Positions 6,753-12,009 of a stretch of DNA of 12,009 nt are shown here, one piece after another. The notes beneath the pieces are model-generated. The model was given only the letters and a program-made list of their open reading frames with translations. It made no database searches and had not been told where the DNA came from. Location of the stretch: the NCBI GenBank assembly GCA_902984215.1, contig CADWAF010000353.1, positions 1-12,009 of the forward strand. Reading direction: 5' to 3'. This stretch comes from Willaertia magna (Eukaryota > Heterolobosea > Eutetramitea > Acrasida > Naegleriidae). Position 1 is the first letter of the stretch, and every line of letters begins with the position of its first letter. The position numbers and the translations under genes are program-made.

Positions 6753-7196
6753 TTACTGTTGAAATGCCTTCTTTAATGATGCGATTCCAGAAGTATATAC
6801 TCCTTTTACCATGCCCTCCAACTTTTCCTTATTTTCTGGAGCACAGTAAAATTCAGATTTCCACTCTACAAAAGTGTGATTACTTTCAGTAACAGGTAAT
6901 ATTCTTATTGTAGAAATATAATTTTCTAGTGGAAGGCCTTCTTCAACTGAGTATGTGTATGAATGATTTAATTCATCATATGCCAACAACTTTTCACGAA
7001 CAGGTTCTCCTTCATAAAATGCAATCTTTCTAACAGAACCAATTTTATTGTCTGACTGAAAATCCTCAATAATGCTCTCCTTAATTGCAGAGTGCCAAAG
7101 TGGAACGTTACAAAAGGAACCAATTAAGGTCCAAACCTCATCAAGAGATGCAGAAACAACACCACTCTCATAAACACGAAGGAACACCTGAGACAT
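6753..7196 (-). CDS. SRPBCC (polyketide cyclase/START-like) family protein
   Basis: A complete 147-residue single-exon protein with a good ATG at 7196. The order of elements fits the SRPBCC helix-grip fold. A first strand (Q-V-F-L-R-V-Y-E) is followed by two short helices with E-V-W-T-L-I-G-S-F (20-28) and the typical L-W-H-S-A-I (33-38). Next is G-S-V-R-K-I-A-F (53-60), then strands with E-N-Y-I-S-T-I-R-I-L and F-V-E-W-K-S-E-F, and a long C-terminal helix ending S-L-K-K-A-F-Q-Q. Length is standard for the small polyketide-cyclase-2-like or onion lachrymatory-factor-synthase-like branch. These proteins bind hydrophobic ligands in a cavity; substrate and activity cannot be read from the sequence. 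No signal peptide or membrane helix is seen, so it is probably cytosolic. It diverges from the large membrane-protein gene beginning at 7744. Confidence 0.8.
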   Translation of the reverse strand: MSQVFLRVYESGVVSASLDEVWTLIGSFCNVPLWHSAIKESIIEDFQSDNKIGSVRKIAFYEGEPVREKLLAYDELNHSYTYSVEEGLPLENYISTIRILPVTESNHTFVEWKSEFYCAPENKEKLEGMVKGVYTSGIASLKKAFQQ

Positions 7197-7322
7197 ATTG
7201 GAATGTTTTTTTTTTATTGGAAATTTAAAACAATAAAGTATGCCAATAAAAGATTAACATTAACTACTGTTTTATTACATTCCAATTGTTTTTTACAATG
7301 AATAAAGGACTTCTAATAAATC

Positions 7323-7379
7323 TTCGATCTCCGTCTCGAAAAGCGCTTACCCAATTAATAATAAAGTAACGAAGGTAAG
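7323..7379. other. Two small complementary pairs upstream of a GTAAGT site
   Basis: TTCGA (7323-7327) can pair with TCGAA (7336-7340). CTTACC (7346-7351) can pair with GGTAAG (7374-7379), which is itself the GTAAGT donor-like site. A 23-codon frame from about 7299 (M-N-K-G-L-L-I-N-L-R) stops before the donor, so any exon here would be untranslated. Confidence 0.3.
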
Positions 7380-7424
7380 TAATAAATTATAAACAAAACC
7401 GAATACACAAATACTCAGTCTGAT

Positions 7425-7510
7425 AATTGAGTGCTATAAACATTCCCAGATAACCTGAGTTATTAAGGCACGGGGTCTAGGTGGCTTCATAGTCCTGGAA
7501 AACCTCAATT
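7425..7510. other. Candidate structured RNA: closed 86-nt multi-stem segment
   Basis: AATTGAG (7425-7431) pairs with CTCAATT (7504-7510). Within it TGC (7432-7434) pairs with GCA (7468-7470), enclosing a hairpin ATAAC-CTGA-GTTAT (7450-7463). The remaining 7472-7503 is GC-rich and can form a short AGG/CCT stem. The nested layout resembles a small structured RNA, but it does not fit tRNA, snRNA or SRP RNA motifs that I can recognise. Strand and expression are unknown. Confidence 0.4.
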
Positions 7511-7743
7511 GACAAAACAGATTAAAGCAGGGTGTGGAAGGTGGGAAACATATTGAGAAAAAGAGTAAACAAAATATTATTGTTTTTTGTTTCATTCAAA
7601 GTACTTCTATTCAAACAGTAAAACAAAGTCTTATTTAAGCCAATCGTTGTTGACCTATTGAAAAATTTCAGATCACAATTTACCATAATAATTTTTTTAA
7701 AAAACTGTAGTACGATTAACAAAACTACAGATTAAAAAAAAAT

Positions 7744-10735
7744 ATGCAGACACCACCATCTTTAGTTTATTTACCTCCACCAAATTATCAAAATAATACT
7801 AATACGGTAGAAGAAGTTCAACCTATGGAGTTACAAGATAGTACAATAGTACTTTATGGAGAAAGTACAAGGTTTGTAATATAAAAATATAGTTTTTTTA
7901 TTCATTGATTTATACTGCTTAATAAATGTATAAAGTAAGGAAAGGGTTGTACTAGAAATGGTAAATAGACAAGAAATGATGGGAGTAGATCATGTAGCTG
8001 AAAAAGATGTTATTAAGGCTAACACTGTTGAAACTGTAAATAAGAAGAAAAAGAAGAAACTTAAAAAGGTTGTAAAAAAAGTTAAAGACTTTCTAGATGT
8101 TTACGGAGAAAGTGTGGATGGACCTACTATTCGTAAGAAATCTTATATGGGTGCTTTTTTATCCACTTTATTTCGATTAGTTGCACTGGTATTGATTGGA
8201 TATAATTTATATCTTTTAATTATACAGAATAGAACACAAGTAGAAGGGGATGTAGTAACTCTTAATTACATTAAAGCTAGTGATAATCACTTTTTAGATG
8301 TCCCTACCATTCAACTTACAGTAAAGAATAATATTACTTTTTACGAAAAATTTACTGGTCCTTCTCTCCAAAGAATAGATATAAGAGATAAATTTGGTTA
8401 TGAAAAGATTTTGTCAACTAGGACTTCTAAGAATGAGAAGCCTCTTCCAATAGCGAAGGCGATTTATGGAAAACATAATGTTAAAATGAATAGTATTAAT
8501 CCTTTAATATTGAGACCATTTAGCCCCAGTTCGATGGAAAAAGATGCTAATTCCTCTTACAATGTATTTTCTTCGGAACTAAATTCAATGTCAGAGTACA
8601 TATCAAATGTAGATGATACATTGAAACTGCATTATATTATGAATGGAGTATTTGATTCTAGTACTAATTCATATTTCGTTAATCATTCAGTTCATTTGTT
8701 TGTTAGATTTTTAGATGATATGAGCCATATTAAACCTTGTCAGCTCCAGATTGGAATGTTAAATGCTGCCGAGTTGTCTCTTATTACTGATTTAGGTCCC
8801 AATGATAGATATCACATTAAAACAGAACTACAATCTCATACTGATGTTAACTTTGTGACAATGAAGTCAACTTGGAATATTTCAACTATTAGCGATTCTT
8901 ATGGAGATCTTATTTCAAGTGGATTAAATTTTAATTTACTTACATTACATTCAGAATATAACTCAAATATGATGAATGAATTTCTTTCAAAAACATCAAT
9001 TGGAGGACTTTCTCGTAATATTACTCAAATCGCAAAGAAAAAAGGAATTACTGAACAAAATTTTAATAATTGGGCATTTTTTATTAACTATGTGAATAAT
9101 ATGTTGTTCACACACAGCTCTATAATTTGTGACAAATCTGAAGATACAATTACAGATATGTCACAACTTTTTTACTCGAATTCCAGAAAAATGTCTGCTA
9201 ATTTTCCGTTAGATTTAAATATTATTCAGCCAACTGCTGAAGATACTCAATTCATTGTTCGAATTCCACAAAGTTTTGATATGTACAAACAAATACCATT
9301 TTATATGATAGCAGTTGGGGTTACCGGCGTAACAACTGAGGCAATTTATGTTAAGTCTATTCGTGTTTCTAACAGCCATGGAAGTGTCCCATTCACTTAC
9401 GCCAAGTACACGGTATCTAGAGAAAATCCAATTAATTACGCTAAAGTTGAACCAATGGATGATACTTTTACTAAGCATGTTCTTAATTATCAAAGAATGG
9501 TAAATCCTCCAGCAACAGTTCCAAAGTATTGGATTGATAACGGATGGTGGAATTGTAATGCTGCAAAATATAACGACGGTTATTGTGACTGTGGATGTGG
9601 ATTTGTCAACAGTACAGTTATTGTGAGAGATATTGATTGTGACAATATAATGTATAATATATTTAACGGAGATAGATTATTAACCAATTACACTAAAATG
9701 TCTTGCAGTATTTCAGGTACATTCTGCTCTCAACAAGATACATGTATTGAACCACCATTTATTAAAGGTAGTAAAGGCTGCTATAACAGAGCAGTTGTTA
9801 TTGGCGATACAGAACATGTTGGGTTTTATGGAAGTCCACAGGACCACCAAGTTTTAAATAGTGTTTGCAAACAATGCCCGGGAGATTCCCTCTATAATGA
9901 AAGAGCAATTTTATCAGTCAACCGTGACAAATATGTTTGTAAAGCCAATCCAACCGGTTATATTTTTGGAAGAGATTTTTTTATAGCTCAACAATCTAGC
10001 TCTTCAATGGTAGTTCCATGGCAAGGGGCCCCAAAGGGTTTTAGTCAAAACTGTTTGACTATTCCTATAAGAATTAAAGTTGCTGAACCTTTTTTTCCAA
10101 CCTTGCAAACTGGCGAATATTACAAGATAATTATTGGTGACTCTAGTAACAGTCAATATTTGCAAACAGCTTATTTAGTTAATGTTGGAAACACAACTAG
10201 AACTACTAAAACTCTTACACCTGAAGGTTCTCTCAAAGGTATGTCTCAGTATGATGTGCAGCAAGTTTGTATAACTAAACAGTCCAACCTTGACTTTCTT
10301 GAAATGGCAGGATTTGGAAAATTACTTACATCTATTTCACCTTATTCCAGTATGTTAGTTGTGGATCCTGATACTTTTACTTCACCATTCTCAGAAGTCA
10401 ATAAATTTATTGGAAGATTCCCGACAAAAGGAGAATTCAAAGCTGCTTTTTACACTTCAGATGGAGGTGATGGTCTCTTTGATACAAATTCAAAAGAAAT
10501 TATAACCTTAAATGTAGTTTCAGTTAGTGACATTGGTGCAAAACAAATTTTATTTTTAAAAGCTCCTCCAAATTTTGCTATTGGCCAAGTTTTTTCCATA
10601 AAATCATTTGCTTTGGGAAGAACCAAAGTCACAGTAGAAGTGGAAAACATTGGTACTGATAGATCAGAACTAATTAGAGAAAACGCTTCCAGTATTTTGT
10701 TTTTATGGTCAACAACTGTGGGTAAATTTGATTGA
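7744..10735 (+). CDS. Large type II single-pass membrane protein with Cys-rich LNR-like segment
   Basis: Exon 1 (7744-7871) and exon 2 (7945-10735) encode 972 residues. The N-terminus (M-Q-T-P-P-S-L-V-Y-L-P-P-P-N-Y) holds a PPxY motif at 12-15, the class bound by WW domains of Nedd4-type ubiquitin ligases. A strongly basic stretch (about 76-90, mostly Lys) precedes D-V-Y-G-E-S-V-D-G-P and a single hydrophobic helix at about 110-136. Basic-before-helix predicts a cytosolic N-terminus and about 835 residues outside the cell or in the lumen. That part has many N-x-S/T sites and a segment W-W-N-C-N-A-A-K-Y-N-D-G-Y-C-D-C-G-C-G near 577-595, ending D-I-D-C. It resembles the short C..DG.CDC.CG..D.DC motif of some amoeba surface proteins and, loosely, LNR modules. 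Further Cys pairs follow (C-K-Q-C-P-G). There is no C-terminal helix or anchor. The biological role is unknown. The start is supported by the in-frame splice; the ATG at 7958 is internal. Confidence 0.8.
7872..7944 (+). other. Intron of the type II membrane protein gene (73 bp, phase 2)
   Basis: The donor is GTTTGT at 7872 and the acceptor GGAAAG ending at 7944, giving S-T-R-V-V-L-E-M. An alternative, GTAATA at 7876 with AAG ending at 7939, is also in frame and adds three residues (975 in total). An acceptor at 7935 is a third in-frame option. All three end in AAG rather than TAG/CAG. That an intron exists is well supported because stops fill the interval; its exact ends are not. Confidence 0.65.
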
Positions 10736-10736
10736 C

Positions 10737-10750
10737 TGATTTATAAATCA
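10737..10750. repeat. 14-nt palindrome just after the stop of the membrane protein gene
   Basis: TGATTTATAAATCA is a perfect palindrome beginning 2 nt after the TGA. It lies in the 95-bp gap between convergent genes and could be part of a shared 3'-end signal, although A/T palindromes are common here. Confidence 0.6.
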
Positions 10751-10830
10751 AAAAGAAAGAATCAATATCTTTCCTTAGATTGACAATTAAATTTGCGTTA
10801 ACTGTGATTTAATATCTTTACTTTTTGTTA

Positions 10831-11478
10831 TCATTCTTTCTTGTTTATTACTTGTGACACATTAGATGTGTTGTTATTAATAATAATTTCATTGTAAGAA
10901 CGAATAAAATCCTCAACATCTAACTTTAAATGAAAATAATCGCTTATCAATATCAACGAGCCTCCATTGCTTCTTTCTATTGATTCTACATGTTCATTGT
11001 CATGTGAACCACCGCTATTACTATTTAAACAATTATTGTTTACATTACTAAGGGTTTGATTGTTTTTGAGATTGTGGCTAGCTATTTTACTTTCTGAAGC
11101 GCTATTACATGTGGCGATTGCAATTGAATGGTGATGTGCATGAGTCACATCCATTCCCTTTTCTTCTTCTTTTCTTATTACCTCTTCTTCAGTGCTACTA
11201 CAACAATTACTATCCCCTTCCACCGTTATAATTTCGAATTGATTGACAACTTCATTACTATTGCCTGACCATTCAAAATAGTTCTGCAATAATCCAACAT
11301 GCTTTAATGGTTTTCTTAATTTCTTCTTTTGTTTTTTAACTGACGCTTTTTTAGTTTCGTCAACAAAACTAACCTTGTGACCACTACTACTGTCATTGCA
11401 GCCACTATTATTTGCGTTGATTTTCTTTAAAACTTTGATTTTACGCACATTTTGTTGTTGTGCTAGCTGCTGTTTCAT
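10831..11478 (-). CDS. Low-complexity protein of unknown function
   Basis: A single open frame of 215 residues starts at an ATG at 11478 and has an in-frame TGA upstream. I do not recognise a domain. The N-terminus is Gln- then Lys-rich (M-K-Q-Q-L-A-Q-Q-Q, later K-K-Q-K-K-K-L-R-K-P-L), a possible nuclear-localisation-type cluster near 49-58. H-V-G-L-L-Q-N-Y-F-E-W follows, then an acidic stretch, T-H-A-H-H-H, Asn/Ser-rich linkers, and a better-ordered end (L-I-L-I-S-D-Y-F-H-L-K-L-D-V-E-D-F-I). There is no signal peptide or membrane helix. Homopolymer linkers, an ATG start and consistent codon use make it likely to be a real gene. It converges on the membrane protein gene 95 bp away, and its start lies 42 bp from a plus-strand ATG. 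Confidence 0.6.
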   Translation of the reverse strand: MKQQLAQQQNVRKIKVLKKINANNSGCNDSSSGHKVSFVDETKKASVKKQKKKLRKPLKHVGLLQNYFEWSGNSNEVVNQFEIITVEGDSNCCSSTEEEVIRKEEEKGMDVTHAHHHSIAIATCNSASESKIASHNLKNNQTLSNVNNNCLNSNSGGSHDNEHVESIERSNGGSLILISDYFHLKLDVEDFIRSYNEIIINNNTSNVSQVINKKE

Positions 11479-11520
11479 ACTTCTTATTTTTCTTTTATTT
11501 CAAAAACTGAAACCTTTCAA

Positions 11521-11742
11521 ATGTTAGGGAGGCCAGCTTTGTCGCTAAATACCTCTAAAAAGGTAAACGATTTTTGGAAACGGCTACATTGTGTTAGTAC
11601 CCATAAGAGTAATATAGAGCACACTTTATTTGTGTTTTTATTGTTTATGAAACAACACGAATTGCTGAAAAACTTTAAAATTAATAAACAAGCATTTAGG
11701 TCAAAACAAGCTTATCGTTTTATTAATGCTTTTTCTCCTTGA
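11521..11742 (+). CDS. Doubtful small ORF (73 codons)
   Basis: An ATG opens M-L-G-R-P-A-L-S-L-N-T-S-K-K and the frame ends at TGA. It contains a short hydrophobic piece (T-L-F-V-F-L-L-F) and is otherwise basic and His-containing. I recognise no family. It uses several codons that are rare in the neighbouring genes (CGG, CTA, TCG, AGG, GGG), which argues against long-standing coding use. A GTAAAC site at 11563 could end a 14-codon first exon. One in-frame acceptor (TTTAG ending 11778) would continue into a basic stretch A-R-K-L-R-N-Y-S-R-R-Y-S-R ending at TAA, an alternative small basic protein. Neither version is secure. Confidence 0.28.
   Translation: MLGRPALSLNTSKKVNDFWKRLHCVSTHKSNIEHTLFVFLLFMKQHELLKNFKINKQAFRSKQAYRFINAFSP
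11599..11606 (+). promoter_or_regulatory. Match to the dictyostelid ncRNA upstream element (DUSE-like ACCCATAA)
   Basis: ACCCATAA fits the (A/T)CCCA(T/C)AA element reported about 60 bp upstream of many Dictyostelium small-RNA genes. It lies inside the doubtful 73-codon ORF. No recognisable small RNA follows at the expected distance (about 11665), so it may be chance. Confidence 0.2.
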
Positions 11743-12009
11743 ATTAAGAAGCAATTTCAATAATTGGAATTTATTTAGGCAAGGAAATTACGCAATTATT
11801 CACGACGGTATTCACGATTTCCACTACTCGGCAAAAAAGATCTGCGAAAATACCGTTTAAAGTAATTTCTTATTCAGTTTCTATTTTAATTCATTCTTTA
11901 CAAATATGAAATTACAAGAGGCATTTACAAATTGTCACGATTGTTTGAATTTATATAAACTGCCTCCATAAAATTTAAAAAATTCTTAATTAAGGCAACA
12001 TTTTAATTA
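11743..12009. other. Terminal region, no confident gene
   Basis: About 11779-11862 is GC-richer than its flanks and open in all three plus-strand frames. It contains two copies of ATTCACGA five bases apart. A 21-codon ATG frame at 11906 (M-K-L-Q-E-A-F-T-N-C-H-D-C) ends near 11971 and is too short to judge. The rest is A+T-rich. This could be an exon of a gene extending beyond the window or a regulatory stretch. Confidence 0.4.

Larger units (their letters stand above)
7197..7743. other. Divergent intergenic region with several self-complementary segments
   Basis: This 547-bp region lies between outward-facing genes and should hold both promoters. A perfect 10-nt inverted pair, ATTGGAATGT (7197-7206) and ACATTCCAAT (7277-7286), lies next to the SRPBCC start. 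The part 7290-7510 is GC-richer and carries several complementary segments. An AAG|GTAAGT donor at 7375 could end an untranslated first exon of the plus-strand gene. From 7511 to 7743 I see A+T-rich sequence with a poly-A run before the ATG at 7744 and no supported gene. Confidence 0.5.

Noticed and set aside
7299..7370. 23-codon ATG frame as a gene or leader-peptide exon
   Set aside because: It stops before the GTAAGT site, so it cannot splice in frame, and it has no recognisable similarity.
7425..7510. tRNA gene
   Set aside because: Overall length and a closing stem suggested it, but there is no TTCGA-type T loop, no proper anticodon arm and no acceptor-stem geometry.
7522..7722. 66-codon minus-strand frame
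   Set aside because: Hydrophobic/low-complexity translation of A+T-rich flank, no family resemblance, and it lies in the promoter region of the plus-strand gene.
9215..9493. 92-codon minus-strand frame
   Set aside because: It is the antisense shadow of the large membrane protein gene, whose plus-strand frame is long and coherent.
10450..10650. 66-codon minus-strand frame
   Set aside because: Antisense shadow of the same membrane protein gene.
11599..11700. Small-RNA gene downstream of the DUSE-like motif
   Set aside because: No snRNA or snoRNA box, stem or terminal T-run is seen at the expected distance; an 8-nt match alone is weak.
1..12009. CRISPR array, prokaryotic operon, prophage or attachment site
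   Set aside because: No regularly spaced repeats, no ribosome-binding sites and no co-directional close-packed genes. Introns and Asn runs show a eukaryotic nuclear genome.

Overview
The window reads as nuclear DNA from a free-living amoeba, most like a dictyostelid (Dictyostelium/Cavenderia/Heterostelium type). It is very A+T-rich. Coding sequence is interrupted by short introns (about 70-90 bp) that mostly begin GTAAGT. Proteins carry poly-Asn and Asn/Gln runs written mainly with AAT and CAA, and TAA and TGA both act as stops. A heterolobosean (Naegleria/Acrasis type) is not excluded. There is no sign of operons, and neighbouring genes lie on mixed strands.

Layout, left to right. (1) 105-1120 (+): the 3' part of a two-pore-domain (K2P-type) potassium channel, whose 5' exons lie outside the window. 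(2) 1168-1717 (-): a broken RCC1-repeat gene in four frame-shifted pieces. (3) 1718-2038: no gene; a GC-richer patch with possible hairpins. (4) 2039-3951 (-): a complete two-exon glycerol kinase with a long N-terminal extension resembling a mitochondrial presequence, plus an overlapping upstream ORF. (5) 3952-4452: a divergent intergenic region with a strong 75-nt hairpin and a possible extra 5' exon for the next gene. (6) 4453-5622 (+): a multi-pass membrane protein with the two-histidine pattern of FIT/PAP2 lipid phosphatases. (7) 5717-6595: an 879-bp segment bounded by 28-nt inverted repeats (26/28 matching) that contains a frame-shifted, dead Asn-rich ORF. I read it as a degenerate mobile element. 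(8) 6753-7196 (-): a small SRPBCC (polyketide-cyclase/START-like) protein. (9) 7197-7743: a divergent intergenic region with several complementary segments. (10) 7744-10735 (+): a 972-residue type II single-pass membrane protein with an N-terminal PPxY motif and a large Cys-containing extracytoplasmic part. (11) 10831-11478 (-): a low-complexity protein of unknown function, convergent with gene 10. (12) 11521-11742 (+): a doubtful 73-codon ORF starting only 42 bp from the divergent gene 11. (13) 11743-12009: no confident gene.

The genes share no obvious pathway. Two (glycerol kinase and the FIT/PAP2-like protein) sit head to head and both plausibly touch glycerolipid metabolism, but co-function is only an inference. 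The points most worth following are the inverted-repeat element, the A-rich (AAAG) 3' splice sites seen in four of five introns, the two-start architecture of the glycerol kinase, and the structured GC-richer islands between divergent genes.
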